A stretch of DNA of 64,000 nucleotides from Burkholderiales bacterium (GTDB taxonomy: Bacteria > Pseudomonadota > Gammaproteobacteria > Burkholderiales > UBA11063), in NCBI GenBank assembly GCA_019748155.1, contig JAIEPY010000039.1:1-64000 (forward strand), given 5' to 3'. Made by a program: the position numbers and the translations under genes. Position 1 is the stretch's first letter. Every line of letters begins with the position of its first letter. The notes below the pieces were generated by a model, which saw only the letters and a list, made by a program, of their open reading frames with translations, made no database searches and had not been told where the DNA came from. Below are positions 41,807 to 52,221 of this stretch, in pieces.

Positions 41807-41838
41807 GGTGAGCTGTTATAAAATTAAATTGGATTAAA

Positions 41839-42897
41839 ATGACTAAGGTAGTAGTTGGAATGTCGGGAGGAGTTGACTCTTCAGTTGCCGCATATTTATT
41901 AAAGCAGCAAGGTTACGAGGTGATCGGTATCTTTATGCAAAATTGGGAAGATGACAATAATGATGGCTATTGCACTATCAAAGAAGATAGTATGGATGCC
42001 ATTGCCGTTGCTGATTTGCTGGGCATTGAAATAGAAATTGTTAATTTTGCTAAAGAGTATAAAGAACGTGTATTTAGTTATTTCTTAGCTGAATATCAAG
42101 CTGGACGTACTCCAAACCCAGATATTTTATGTAACTCTGAGATAAAATTTAAGGCCTTTTTGGAGCACGCTTTAAACCTAGGGGCAGAATATGTCGCAAC
42201 TGGGCACTATGTTGATAAGCAAGTGTCTCAGCATGGTGAAGTATTAGTTAAAGCAGCGGATAAAAATAAAGATCAAAGCTACTTTCTCTATCGGCTTAAT
42301 CAATACCAGATTTCGCATTCACTATTTCCTTTAGGTGGGATGTGTAAACCTGAAGTTCGCAAGATCGCTGCTGAACTGAATTTACCTAATGCCAGCAAAA
42401 AAGACAGCACAGGAATTTGCTTTATTGGTGAGCGACCATTTAGGGCATTTTTGCAGCAATATATGCCGATTAAGTCTGGCAAAATGGTGACTCCAGATGG
42501 TAAAATAGTTGGTGAGCATCAGGGGTTAATGTACTATACCATTGGACAACGTAAGGGCCTAGGCATTGGTGGGCAAGGTGATCCGTGGTTTGTTGCTGAT
42601 AAAAATTTATCTGCGAATGAGTTAATTGTCGTACAAGGGCATCAGCATCCGATGTTACTAAAGCAAACTTTGCGTGCCTCGCAGCTGAGTTTTGGGCAAA
42701 ATGTTTTACCTGCAGCTGGATATTATACTGCCAAGACACGTTATCGGATGCAAGATGCAGCATGTCAACTAGGTTATGTAAATGAAGATTGTATTGAGCT
42801 AAGCTTTACTGAACCGCAGTGGGCAATTACACCTGGTCAATCAGTGGTGATTTATGATGGTGAGTTATGTTTAGGTGGTGGAATCATTGTTTCATAG
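41839..42897 (+). CDS. mnmA: tRNA-specific 2-thiouridylase
   Basis: [53 protein letters not shown]; downstream of NudJ-like gene. Confidence 0.96.
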   Translation: MTKVVVGMSGGVDSSVAAYLLKQQGYEVIGIFMQNWEDDNNDGYCTIKEDSMDAIAVADLLGIEIEIVNFAKEYKERVFSYFLAEYQAGRTPNPDILCNSEIKFKAFLEHALNLGAEYVATGHYVDKQVSQHGEVLVKAADKNKDQSYFLYRLNQYQISHSLFPLGGMCKPEVRKIAAELNLPNASKKDSTGICFIGERPFRAFLQQYMPIKSGKMVTPDGKIVGEHQGLMYYTIGQRKGLGIGGQGDPWFVADKNLSANELIVVQGHQHPMLLKQTLRASQLSFGQNVLPAAGYYTAKTRYRMQDAACQLGYVNEDCIELSFTEPQWAITPGQSVVIYDGELCLGGGIIVS

Positions 42898-42991
42898 GCT
42901 CTCAAATGAATCAGGTTGCACATCAATTATTGATATGGATTCGACGCTACACCAAGTAGTTAATAATTAAATTTTGAATTAAAGGGAACTA

Positions 42992-43195
42992 ATGAAAAAT
43001 ACTAAATATGTATCTGAAGCAACGACTTTTATCAATGGTTTATTAAATAAGCCTGGCAATCATGAGCAGCAAATGAAATTGCGTAGTACTTGGTGGGATA
43101 CGGCGTTTCGTGATCAGGATGAGGTGAAACATGCCGCTGAGTCTGAAGTAAAACATGATGGATATGTCTATTTTAGTTATAAGCAAAATAAATAA
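42992..43195 (+). CDS. DUF3460-like small protein
   Basis: 67 aa; ATTFINGLL...STWWDTAFRDQDE...ESEVKHDGYVYFSY. Confidence 0.6.
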   Translation: MKNTKYVSEATTFINGLLNKPGNHEQQMKLRSTWWDTAFRDQDEVKHAAESEVKHDGYVYFSYKQNK

Positions 43196-43861
43196 ATGCA
43201 AAAAGCGCTTTTAACGCCAGAGCTGCACAGATACTGTCTAGAACATGGTGTTCGTGAACATCTGCTCTTACGTGAACTTAGACTAGAAAGTGATAAGTTG
43301 TGTAACTCGCAAATGCTGATAAACCCCGATCAAGGAGCGTTTATGGCACAGCTTGCACGGTTAATGTGTGCTAAAAATTATTTGGAAATTGGTGTTTTTA
43401 CTGGGTATAGTACATTATGGATGGCATTAGCTATGCCGAATGATGCTAAAATAACTGCTTTAGATATTAGCGACAAATATTTACAAAGCGCTAGTACTTA
43501 CTGGCAACGTGCTGGTGTTGCTGAAAAAATTACTACAATAATTGCGCCTGCAGCGGAAAGCTTACGAGCTTTGCAGCAAACTAATGCGGTTTATGATATT
43601 GCATTTATTGATGCAAATAAGTCCGAGTATGTAGAATATTATGAAGCATGTCTACGCTTGGTAAGACCAGGTGGTTTGATTATAATTGATAATGTCTTAA
43701 TGTATGGTCAAGTCTTAGATGGTAATCCACGTAAAAATTATGTTAAGGTATTACAAGAACTTAATGATCTGATTTATCATGATGAGCGAGTGGAGGTTTG
43801 TATGTTGGCTATTGGAGATGGTATGACTCTGGCTCGAAAAAAGGATATGTATGAAGCGTAG
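43196..43861 (+). CDS. Class I SAM-dependent O-methyltransferase (CCoAOMT-like)
   Basis: YLEIGVFTGYSTLWMALAMP, FIDANKSEYVEYYEACLRLVRPGGLIIIDNVL. Confidence 0.9.
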   Translation: MQKALLTPELHRYCLEHGVREHLLLRELRLESDKLCNSQMLINPDQGAFMAQLARLMCAKNYLEIGVFTGYSTLWMALAMPNDAKITALDISDKYLQSASTYWQRAGVAEKITTIIAPAAESLRALQQTNAVYDIAFIDANKSEYVEYYEACLRLVRPGGLIIIDNVLMYGQVLDGNPRKNYVKVLQELNDLIYHDERVEVCMLAIGDGMTLARKKDMYEA

Positions 43862-44261
43862 AATTAGGCGTAACAAATTACAAAGCCAAATGAATGTGGT
43901 GCCATATATTGATGTTATGTTGGTATTGCTAGTTATTTTTATGATTACTGCACCTATGTTTACGCCTGGCGTAATCAATTTGCCAAGTGTAGGTAAAGCC
44001 TCTCAGGTTACTAAACAACCTTTGGAAATAAATATTGATGCAAGTGGTAATTATACAATAACTCAAAATAATAAAAATATCCCAGTTGCATCTTTAACAG
44101 ACTTGGTTAGTAAAGCGGTCACCATGGCAACTGATGATACACCGGTAGTAATTTCTGCGGATAAAGAAGTTCAATATGATAAAGTGATAGCTGTCGTAGA
44201 TAGATTATACAGCTCTGGTATTAAGAAAGTAGCATTGGTAGTTAAGCAAAAAAATGGTTAA
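43851..44261 (+). CDS. tolR: TolR (ExbD/TolR family)
   Basis: MNVVPYIDVMLVLLVIFMITAPMFTPGVINLP; upstream of tolA-tolB-pal. Confidence 0.92.
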   Translation: MKRRIRRNKLQSQMNVVPYIDVMLVLLVIFMITAPMFTPGVINLPSVGKASQVTKQPLEINIDASGNYTITQNNKNIPVASLTDLVSKAVTMATDDTPVVISADKEVQYDKVIAVVDRLYSSGIKKVALVVKQKNG

Positions 44262-45021
44262 GCAGCAGACAAAAACCAGCACAATAATATCACTTTCCCT
44301 ACATATTGGGGTAGTTGTTCTTTTATTGATCTTTGGTAAGCCAATTTCAATTTTAGTGCCGTCGCGTTCAGATGGGATTGAAGTTAGTTTGGTGTCTCAG
44401 CCAAATCAAAATATTCAAGCTTATCAACCGCAAATAAAGGCTCCGCCTGCTCCGATTAAGGTTATGGACACACCTGCGGATATTAATGTTAAACAACAGA
44501 ATCAGGCGCAACCCAAGCCAACGCCAAAAGCAGAACAACCCAAAGTTGATCCTAAATTAGCTAAAACAGCACAACAAACCGATAATACTAAAGCACCAGC
44601 ACCTACAAATAATAAAGCTAAGCTAGTTAATAAAAAAGTGCAAGTTAATGATCTGCTTGGTGATGTGTTATCTGAAAATACTTCTTCAGTGCGTAAGGGC
44701 AAAGCTTTGGGTGGAAATCCCAATGGCACTAGCGATAGTAATAATCTAGTTGGAAATTATGCGGATCAGGTAATTAATGCGGTGCGTCCATTTGTTTTGA
44801 TTCCTGATGATGTAAATCCTAAAGCCAAAGCAATTGTTAAAGTTGTTTTAAACCCTAATTTAAGTGTTCGCAGTGTTAGCCTTATTAAATCAAGTGGCAA
44901 TCCACAGTATGACCAAAATATTCAAAACGCAATTATGCGTCTCAAAGTATTTCCACCGTTGCCAGATAATGCCAATTTTGTGGATTTCAGAATTTTAAAT
45001 TTAACCTTTAGACCTCAATAA
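44254..45021 (+). CDS. tolA: TolA
   Basis: N-terminal TM, Pro/Lys/Gln-rich linker, C-terminal TonB/TolA-like domain. Confidence 0.87.
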   Translation: MVKQQTKTSTIISLSLHIGVVVLLLIFGKPISILVPSRSDGIEVSLVSQPNQNIQAYQPQIKAPPAPIKVMDTPADINVKQQNQAQPKPTPKAEQPKVDPKLAKTAQQTDNTKAPAPTNNKAKLVNKKVQVNDLLGDVLSENTSSVRKGKALGGNPNGTSDSNNLVGNYADQVINAVRPFVLIPDDVNPKAKAIVKVVLNPNLSVRSVSLIKSSGNPQYDQNIQNAIMRLKVFPPLPDNANFVDFRILNLTFRPQ

Positions 45022-45039
45022 TCAAGGAGTTAGTTGTCT

Positions 45040-46290
45040 ATGAAAATGTTTAATCGCTCAATAAATAAAAAACTATTACTGATTTTAAGTATTGGATTTA
45101 GTTTTGCATATGCAGATCAGAATATTGAAATTGTTGGTGGAAACAGTGCGGGAAATCCTAAGCTTGCCGTAGTTAATTTTACCAACGAAGATGGTTCGGT
45201 TAGTGATGAGGTAACTAGTGATTTTAAAATTACTGGTGAATTTAATGTTTTAAACTATGTTAGCAGTGATACGGTTGAGAGCGGAGCTCAATACACTATT
45301 ACAGGAAATGTGAGTCAGGATCCAGTTAGCGGTCAAATGCAAATTGAGTATCAACTCCTAAATAATACGACTAATCAAGTGTTATTAAGCCAAACTGCAG
45401 CGTTTAATAAAAAATTTCAACGAAAAGCAATTCATGCAATTGACGATAATATCTATAAAAAGTTAACCAATACGCCAAGTGCATTTACCTCTAAAGTTGC
45501 TTTAGCGGTACAGCAGGGGGCAGCTAAATACGCGGTAGTTATAGCTGATTATGATGGTTACAATCCTAAAACTTTGATTTCAATGGCACATCCGATTGCC
45601 TCTTTAGCATGGGATAAGACTGGGAAGTATCTTAGTTATGTGACTTATGAAAGTGGTAAGCCTGTAACTTATGTACAGAATATTGCAGCTGGAACACGTT
45701 ATGTGGTGGCAAATTTTAATGGTTCAAATTCTTCACCTGCGTTTACAGCTAATTCACAAAAATTAGCCGTGACATTGAGTAAAGACTACGGTTCGCATGT
45801 TTATTTGGTGAATAATCAACGCTATACTTCGTCAAGTCAGGCAATTCCATTAATTAATTTTGGTACGATTGATACCGAGGCTGATATTTCTAATACCGGT
45901 AAAGTTGTATTTACCTCTGATCATGATGGTGGTCCGCAAATTTTTATGACTGATTTAAATGGCTCTTCACCAATACGAGTTACGAATGGTTTGGGTAAGT
46001 ATAATACTACAGCCCGTTTCTCTAACGATGCCAGCAAAATTACCTTTATTAATCGTAATAGCGGAGTTTTACAAGCTTATGTGTTGGATTTAGTAACGCA
46101 GTCGGCCTATCCTATCAGCCAGAACGCGAATCATGATATTGCACCAAGTTTTGCACCAAATGATAAATTGATTATGTTCTCTAGTGATAATGGTGTGTAT
46201 ATCAGTAATATAACTGGTACAACGCAAACGAAGTTAAATAATTTAAACTATGGGCAAGTTATTGATCAACGTTGGTCAAAAAGCTTTTAG
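45040..46290 (+). CDS. tolB: TolB beta-propeller
   Basis: WD40-like repeats (FTSDHDGGPQIFMTDLNGSSPIRVTNGLGKYNTTARFS); start revised to ATG 45040 with AAGGAG RBS. Confidence 0.92.
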   Translation: MKMFNRSINKKLLLILSIGFSFAYADQNIEIVGGNSAGNPKLAVVNFTNEDGSVSDEVTSDFKITGEFNVLNYVSSDTVESGAQYTITGNVSQDPVSGQMQIEYQLLNNTTNQVLLSQTAAFNKKFQRKAIHAIDDNIYKKLTNTPSAFTSKVALAVQQGAAKYAVVIADYDGYNPKTLISMAHPIASLAWDKTGKYLSYVTYESGKPVTYVQNIAAGTRYVVANFNGSNSSPAFTANSQKLAVTLSKDYGSHVYLVNNQRYTSSSQAIPLINFGTIDTEADISNTGKVVFTSDHDGGPQIFMTDLNGSSPIRVTNGLGKYNTTARFSNDASKITFINRNSGVLQAYVLDLVTQSAYPISQNANHDIAPSFAPNDKLIMFSSDNGVYISNITGTTQTKLNNLNYGQVIDQRWSKSF

Positions 46291-46302
46291 ATATTTCTAG
46301 GT

Positions 46303-46331
46303 TTGGTGGAATGTTAATTCTGTAGTATAAT
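46303..46331 (+). promoter_or_regulatory. Sigma70-like promoter upstream of the repeat protein
   Basis: TTGGTG - 17 nt - TATAAT. Confidence 0.45.
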
Positions 46332-46368
46332 ACTACGTGTTTTAAATGTAGTAAAGGAAAGTTGTATT

Positions 46369-46947
46369 ATGTTTAAAAAAATAATGATTTTAGCTTTGTC
46401 TTCAGTTATTGCTGGCGCTTATGCTGATGATATGACTGATTCTGAGCCTGGTTATATTCAAGCTGAGCGTAATAAAGCTGAGAGTCATGGCGATAATCAA
46501 AAAACTAGTTTTGATGCAAATAAAACAGCTGGTTCTGCTCAAGTAAATAGTCCGACGGTTAGTTCATTTGCATATAGTGGTGCACAATTTCCACAGCAAA
46601 ATCAGCTAACTGGTAAAGCGGGACAAAAATACAATTCTAGCCATTCTAAGAGTACAGCAAAGAAAAATGCAAAAACCTTTGATAAGAATAACGCTGAGAA
46701 ATCAAATCAGGAAAATAGTCCAACAGTTAACTCAATGCTATATAGTGGTGCACAATTCCCACAGCAAAATGTAATTACTGATAGCAAAGTTAAACAGCCT
46801 AGTAGTACGGTAGGCAATAGTAAACCTGTTAATAACCCAACTGTGAACTCACGTTTATCTAGTGCAAACATGTTTCCACAACAAAATACGTTTAATAATG
46901 ATGGTAAAACTCGTAGTAATAAACCAACCTCTAGTTCTGGAATGTGA
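46369..46947 (+). CDS. Secreted repeat protein of unknown function between tolB and pal
   Basis: Signal peptide (ending AYA) and three copies of N[SN]PTVxSxxxSxxxFPQQN. Confidence 0.6.
   Translation: MFKKIMILALSSVIAGAYADDMTDSEPGYIQAERNKAESHGDNQKTSFDANKTAGSAQVNSPTVSSFAYSGAQFPQQNQLTGKAGQKYNSSHSKSTAKKNAKTFDKNNAEKSNQENSPTVNSMLYSGAQFPQQNVITDSKVKQPSSTVGNSKPVNNPTVNSRLSSANMFPQQNTFNNDGKTRSNKPTSSSGM
46546..46896 (+). repeat. Three spaced 22-aa repeats inside 46369-46947
   Basis: 46546-46611 NSPTVSSFAYSGAQFPQQNQLT; 46714-46779 NSPTVNSMLYSGAQFPQQNVIT; 46831-46896 NNPTVNSRLSSANMFPQQNTFN. Confidence 0.85.
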
Positions 46948-46958
46948 TAATCTTAGTG

Positions 46959-46987
46959 TTTACAGCCGTGATAAAATCGTGTATAAT
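46959..46987 (+). promoter_or_regulatory. Sigma70 promoter for pal
   Basis: TTTACA - 17 nt - TATAAT upstream of ATG 47040. Confidence 0.65.
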
Positions 46988-47039
46988 CACGTTTAGAGGC
47001 TTTATAAATTTTAATTAACCCCTGAAAGGAAACTTAAAT

Positions 47040-47594
47040 ATGAAAAAATTATTAGCTCTGGTTATTGCTGGTAGCACATTGGTAGCGTGTTCTTCTAACA
47101 AAGCTCCAGTAGAAGCTCCAGTTGCATCTGCTCCAGTAGAAGCTCCAGTTGTTGCGTCTGCTCCAGTTGTATCTAATCACAATAGCGTATATTTTGCTTT
47201 TAATAAATACGATATCAAAGATGATTACGCTGGTGTTGTGAAAGCTAATGGAAGCTACTTAGCTGCAAATGCTGCTGCTAAAGTACAAGTACAAGGTAAT
47301 ACTGATGATATCGGTTCTGTTGAGTACAATTTGTCATTAGGTCAAAAACGTGCTGATGCAGTTAAAAAAGCTTTGATCGCTACAGGTGCTAGCAAAGCTC
47401 AAGTTGAAGCTACTTCTAATGGTAAATTAAAAGCTAAATATGCTAACGATACTTCAGAAGCTCGCGCTATGAACCGTCGTGCAGATATTACTTACAAAGC
47501 AGCTCAACCTGCTGGTTACTCTGATGATAGCAATGGTTTACCAATGGTTGACGGTAGTGTTTACAATGGTACTGTTACTCAAGGTGTTGAATAA
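47040..47594 (+). CDS. pal: Peptidoglycan-associated lipoprotein (OmpA family)
   Basis: Lipobox LVACSS; VYFAFNKYDIKDDY...VQVQGNTDDIGSVEYNLSLGQKRADAVKKAL...EARAMNRRADI. Confidence 0.87.
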   Translation: MKKLLALVIAGSTLVACSSNKAPVEAPVASAPVEAPVVASAPVVSNHNSVYFAFNKYDIKDDYAGVVKANGSYLAANAAAKVQVQGNTDDIGSVEYNLSLGQKRADAVKKALIATGASKAQVEATSNGKLKAKYANDTSEARAMNRRADITYKAAQPAGYSDDSNGLPMVDGSVYNGTVTQGVE

Positions 47595-47596
47595 CC

Positions 47597-48325
47597 ATGA
47601 AAAAAAGTTTGTTGACGATTTTAGGATTGTCAGCAAACCTTTTTCTAACAGGTTGTGCTGATGATCAAGCACGTCAGCAGATAGCGGACACTAATCAACG
47701 CTTGAATCAAATCCAACAGAATGTTGGTGTTCTAGATAATAAAGTCTCTAATCAAAAAATGCTGGATTTGCTCAATCAGGTTAATGACCTACAAAGTCAG
47801 ATTAATCAGTTAAATGGTCGTGTGACTAATTTAGAGCAGGGTCAGGGCAATGCTCAAGGTGATGCAGGTCAACAATTGCAATCTCTTGATTTACGTGTTC
47901 AGGCTTTGGAGAGTGCTATTGGTGGAGGTTCTGCTGTTGTGCGTAGCGCTAAAGCGCCGCAAAACGCAATGAATTCTCAGTTGCAAGATGCAATTAAGAA
48001 AATCCAATCCAATAATATTGCTCCGGCAATCACTGAGTTACAAGCAATTATTGCTAGTGGTGATAAGAACTCCGCGGCTAGTGCGCGTTATTTCTTGTCT
48101 GTGGCATATGTAGCAAATAGTCAATATAAAGAGGCTATTAATGAAGCGAATAAGTTCATTGCTACTAACGCAAACAATAAATACGTTCCTGATGCTATGC
48201 GGGTAGTTTACATCTCACAAACTCAATTAGGTAATACTGCAGCAGCTAATGCTACAGCTAAAAAACTGATAAAAAGTTTTCCTAATAGTGAAGCTGCTAA
48301 AAAGGTTGCAAAACAACTCCAGTAG
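47597..48325 (+). CDS. cpoB: Cell division coordinator CpoB (YbgF)
   Basis: Lipobox LTGCAD, coiled coil, C-terminal TPR; directly after pal. Confidence 0.85.
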   Translation: MKKSLLTILGLSANLFLTGCADDQARQQIADTNQRLNQIQQNVGVLDNKVSNQKMLDLLNQVNDLQSQINQLNGRVTNLEQGQGNAQGDAGQQLQSLDLRVQALESAIGGGSAVVRSAKAPQNAMNSQLQDAIKKIQSNNIAPAITELQAIIASGDKNSAASARYFLSVAYVANSQYKEAINEANKFIATNANNKYVPDAMRVVYISQTQLGNTAAANATAKKLIKSFPNSEAAKKVAKQLQ

Positions 48326-48331
48326 TAATAT

Positions 48332-48360
48332 AAAAACTCAAGCTATGCTTGAGTTTTCTT
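48332..48360 (+). terminator. Terminator after the tol-pal cluster
   Basis: aaaactcaagctatgcttgagttttctttt. Confidence 0.7.
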
Positions 48361-48376
48361 TTGTTAAAAGTAATTT

Positions 48377-48745
48377 ATGCAAGTTAATTTACACGACGGA
48401 AATGGTAATCAATTTTCACATTATTCTGATTCTAGTGTTACGATAAATACTGTAGAGTATCACAATAATATATTAATTTCGCCACAACATATTGAACCAT
48501 TGCATTTAAAATCTATAAATGAATTAAATGAAAGTAATTGTGAGTTTTTACTTAACTATCAACCAGATTTAATTATTTTTGGTACTGGTAACAAGATCTG
48601 TTATCCTGATAGTAAATTTCTGTTGATGTTGCAACAAAAACAAATCGGCTTTGAAGTTATGCCGATTCCTGCGCTGTGCCGCACATACAATTATCTTATC
48701 GGTGAGGGTAGAAATGTTTTAGGGTTGATTATTTTTGATAAATAA
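48377..48745 (+). CDS. Mth938-like domain protein (DUF498/NDUFAF3)
   Basis: PDLIIFGTGNKICYPDSKFLLMLQQKQIGFEVMPIPALCRTYNYLIGEGRNVLGLIIF. Confidence 0.82.
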   Translation: MQVNLHDGNGNQFSHYSDSSVTINTVEYHNNILISPQHIEPLHLKSINELNESNCEFLLNYQPDLIIFGTGNKICYPDSKFLLMLQQKQIGFEVMPIPALCRTYNYLIGEGRNVLGLIIFDK

Positions 48746-48784
48746 GCAGGTTACAATTAATTTCAATCTGCAAGCATGACTTAA

Positions 48785-49456
48785 TTATTTTCTATTAGCT
48801 TGCTTTGTAATGTATTCAGGTAGCTCTTGGATAGCGCTGGTTCCATAAGCGGGTAATTTATTTGCGAGCGAAAGATTACAATTAGCAGCTGATGGCGGAA
48901 AATACTCAAGCATGAGACGTAATTTATCTGCTTCTTCAATACCTGCAATTTCAGAGACTAATTCTATCGCAAGATCTATCCCACTACTTACACCGCCAGC
49001 GGTCCAGATTTTCCCTGATTTAACTATTCGCTGTGGTACTATTCTAATACTTTTATCTTGTGCAAGTTCTTCAATTGCACGCCAATAAGTAGTTGCTGAT
49101 TGTTGTTCGAGTAATCCTGCTCTTGCTAGCAGGAAAGCACCCGTACATACCGATAGCATAAGCTTGCAGGATTGATATTGTTGTTGGATGAATTTAATTA
49201 GTTGTTGGTTGTTTACTTGTTCAAGCCGACCCATTCCACCGGGAACTATTAGGTAGTCAAGTGAGGCACAACTAGCAAAGCTACAATGAGACTTTAATAT
49301 TAAATCACTATCACATTCTACATAAGTACCAGATTCTGAAACCAGGTAAATATCTATTGACGTATTAATCTTCTTCCAGATTGCAAAAACTTCCCACGGA
49401 CCAATAGCATCCAGAGGCTGTACTTTATCATAAATCAAAACGCCAATTTTAATCAT
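48785..49456 (-). CDS. DJ-1/PfpI family protein (isonitrile hydratase/ThiJ-like)
   Basis: IKIGVLIYDKVQPLDAIGPWEVF, LMLSVCTGAFLLARAGLL. Confidence 0.85.
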   Translation of the reverse strand: MIKIGVLIYDKVQPLDAIGPWEVFAIWKKINTSIDIYLVSESGTYVECDSDLILKSHCSFASCASLDYLIVPGGMGRLEQVNNQQLIKFIQQQYQSCKLMLSVCTGAFLLARAGLLEQQSATTYWRAIEELAQDKSIRIVPQRIVKSGKIWTAGGVSSGIDLAIELVSEIAGIEEADKLRLMLEYFPPSAANCNLSLANKLPAYGTSAIQELPEYITKQANRK

Positions 49457-49478
49457 GCTTGTTATCCAATAGTAGTCG

Positions 49479-50864
49479 TTAGGAGTGAGTCATCTCAAGT
49501 GGAATAACCCACTGATCATATTCGCTGGAGGTTAGAAACCCAAGCTCAAGTGCTGCAGTTTTAAGATCTAAACCTTCATGATGAGCTTTTTTTGCAATTT
49601 TAGCTGCTTTGTCATAACCGATGTGACGATTTAGTGCGGTGACTAACATTAGGTTTTTGGCTAAATTAGCATTTATTACCGTTAGATTGGCATCAATACC
49701 TGATGCGCAATGTTCTTCGAAAGCTAAACAACTATCTGAGAGCAGCTGGATACTTTCTAGAACATTATGTATCATTACTGGTTTATAGACATTAAGCTGA
49801 AAATTACCCTGACTACCAGCAAAGGCAACCGCCGCATCATTGCCATAAACTTGTACACAGACCATAGTCATTGCTTCACATTGGGTTGGATTGACTTTGC
49901 CGGGCATGATTGATGAGCCTGGTTCATTTTCGGGTATAGTAATCTCACCTATGCCACAGCGTGGACCGCTAGCCAGCCAGCGGACATCATTTGCCATTTT
50001 CATTAATCCACCAGCCAAAGTACGTAATCCAGCAGAAACGTTAACCAAGCCATCGTGTGCAGATAATGCAGCGAATTTATTTTTAGCCGAGGTAAATGGC
50101 AAGCCTGTTTCTTGACTAATATAACTTGCTGCTAAATCACCAAACTTAGGATGTGCATTTAATCCTGTGCCAACTGCCGTACCACCAATAGCTAGTTCCA
50201 ATACTCCTTTGAGTGTTTGTTGCAGATTGGCTATTGCATAATCAATTTGAGCAACCCATGAGCTTATTTCTTGTCCCAAGGTTATTGGCGTTGCATCTTG
50301 GAGATGAGTGCGTCCTACTTTGACTACTTGGGCAAATTGTTGCGATTTGCCATCTAAAGTATTACGCAGCTTGGTAAGTGCTGGAAATAAATGATTGTTT
50401 AGTTCCTCAGCAGCTGCAATATACATCGCAGTTGGAAATGTGTCATTGGAAGATTGCCCGCGATTAACATGGTCATTCGGGTGAACCGGGTTTTTACTCC
50501 CCATTATGCCTCCACTAATTTCAATTGCGCGGTTTGAGATTACTTCATTAGCATTCATATTGGATTGAGTGCCCGAGCCAGTTTGAAATACCACTAATGG
50601 AAAATGTGCATCTAATTTAGCGTTAATAACTTCATCGGCAGCTTGGATAATTAGTTGGGCAATTGATGCATCCAATTCACCCAGATCCATATTTGCTTTA
50701 GCCGCGGATTTCTTCAAAATACCAAGGGCACGAATTAATGGACGGGTAAATTTGAAACGTGCTATACCAATTGGAAAATTGGTTTTTGAACGTTCAGTTT
50801 GTGCACCCCAGTAGCAATCATCTGCTACCATAATTTCACCCATAGAGTCTGTTTCGCGACGCAT
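49479..50864 (-). CDS. fumC: Class II fumarate hydratase
   Basis: [49 protein letters not shown]. Confidence 0.96.
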   Translation of the reverse strand: MRRETDSMGEIMVADDCYWGAQTERSKTNFPIGIARFKFTRPLIRALGILKKSAAKANMDLGELDASIAQLIIQAADEVINAKLDAHFPLVVFQTGSGTQSNMNANEVISNRAIEISGGIMGSKNPVHPNDHVNRGQSSNDTFPTAMYIAAAEELNNHLFPALTKLRNTLDGKSQQFAQVVKVGRTHLQDATPITLGQEISSWVAQIDYAIANLQQTLKGVLELAIGGTAVGTGLNAHPKFGDLAASYISQETGLPFTSAKNKFAALSAHDGLVNVSAGLRTLAGGLMKMANDVRWLASGPRCGIGEITIPENEPGSSIMPGKVNPTQCEAMTMVCVQVYGNDAAVAFAGSQGNFQLNVYKPVMIHNVLESIQLLSDSCLAFEEHCASGIDANLTVINANLAKNLMLVTALNRHIGYDKAAKIAKKAHHEGLDLKTAALELGFLTSSEYDQWVIPLEMTHS

Positions 50865-50888
50865 TATTCTTCCTTTTTTGAATATTAT

Positions 50889-52211
50889 CTAATCAAATAA
50901 TTTGTTTGGGTTAACTGGTTTTCCTAAATGGCGCAATTCAAAATAAACTCCACCCATTGGTTGGTTTGCTTCTGCACCGCTGCTGGCGATCAATTGTCCG
51001 GCAGTTACGGTGACCCCTTTTGCGACTTTAGATAGCACACCGCTGTAAACTGAGGTATAGTTATCCCCATTATCAATTACAATGATTTGTCCAAAGCCTG
51101 TCAGTTCGCCGCTAAATAATACCGTGCCACGTGAAACTGAATAAACTGGAGTATTATCATTAGCGTGAATTAGAACGCCATTGTTTTTTACGCTATCACG
51201 CATTTGTCCAAAACGAACGGCAACCTCGCCACTAATCGGTTTAGCTAATTTACGCGCCATAAATGGAGAATTATCTTCAACGCTGTTATCTGCAATTGCG
51301 CTGGTTTGCGGTGTAGCTGGAGTAGCATTGGTAATTTTTACATCATCACCGCTGTCATTGTTGCTGCTAACAGCGAGACTTTCCTGTTGCTTGACTATGG
51401 ATGGCGAGTTGCTGGCTTGCGTTTTTACCACCGCTGCTGTTTGACGCGCTTTTGCCTCAGCCGCGGCTTTTTTAGCGGCTGCTTGTTTTTGCTTTTTTTC
51501 AGCCAGTGCTAATTGTTGCAAAAGTTTATTTAGTTGTGCTTGGCGCTGCTTCAAATGCGAGAGTTTACTTCGTTCAGTATCTATTTGTTGTTTTACACTT
51601 ATCGATTGCTGAACCGTTTTATCTTTTACAGCAAGCAATTGCTGGTGCTGTTGGCTAGTTGTGCCTAAGCGCTTATTTAACTTATCTACTTCTTGTTGCA
51701 GTTTTTGATTTAAGGAGTCAAGTTGAGTAAGTTTAATACTTAGCTGCTGGTAGCGAGCCTGTTGCTGTTTAAGTAGCTCTAAAAGGTAGATTTTTTTTCG
51801 TTCTTGCTCAAGGCTGTCATTTCCAGAAATAATGCTTTGTTGTGACGCCTGGACTTTTTGGATTTGCTGGTAAATTTTACTAATCGACGAGTTAACTTGT
51901 GCCTTGGCAGCGGTTGTTGCCGCTGTTATTTGTGGTATAGTTGTTGACAGTTGGTCTAGTTGTCTCATGTCTGCATCACGTTGTTTGCGAATTTTTTGTA
52001 ATATTGCCTCTGTCTTGGAAATTGCGCCTTGTGAGTCCTTTAGCGCGGCATCAATTTTTTGTTTTTCTTGCTGTTTTGAATTAAGATCTTGATTTATCTG
52101 CTGGATCTGATTATTAAGATCGCTAATATTGGTATTTACGGCAGAAGGATCTACCGCGTAGCCAAATCCAGTCCAGATAACCGCTCCCACTAAAATTACT
52201 TTACGTATCAT
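50889..52211 (-). CDS. EnvC-like murein hydrolase activator (coiled coil plus degenerate M23/LytM)
   Basis: Signal peptide, long coiled coil, LytM domain without metal-binding His residues (GVYFELRHLGKPVNP). Confidence 0.85.
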   Translation of the reverse strand: MIRKVILVGAVIWTGFGYAVDPSAVNTNISDLNNQIQQINQDLNSKQQEKQKIDAALKDSQGAISKTEAILQKIRKQRDADMRQLDQLSTTIPQITAATTAAKAQVNSSISKIYQQIQKVQASQQSIISGNDSLEQERKKIYLLELLKQQQARYQQLSIKLTQLDSLNQKLQQEVDKLNKRLGTTSQQHQQLLAVKDKTVQQSISVKQQIDTERSKLSHLKQRQAQLNKLLQQLALAEKKQKQAAAKKAAAEAKARQTAAVVKTQASNSPSIVKQQESLAVSSNNDSGDDVKITNATPATPQTSAIADNSVEDNSPFMARKLAKPISGEVAVRFGQMRDSVKNNGVLIHANDNTPVYSVSRGTVLFSGELTGFGQIIVIDNGDNYTSVYSGVLSKVAKGVTVTAGQLIASSGAEANQPMGGVYFELRHLGKPVNPNKLFD

Positions 52212-52221
52212 TAAATTGTGC

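Noticed and set aside
50889-52211. Loss of catalytic His residues in the M23 domain
   Set aside because: This is the expected state for EnvC-type amidase activators, so not a novel inactivation.
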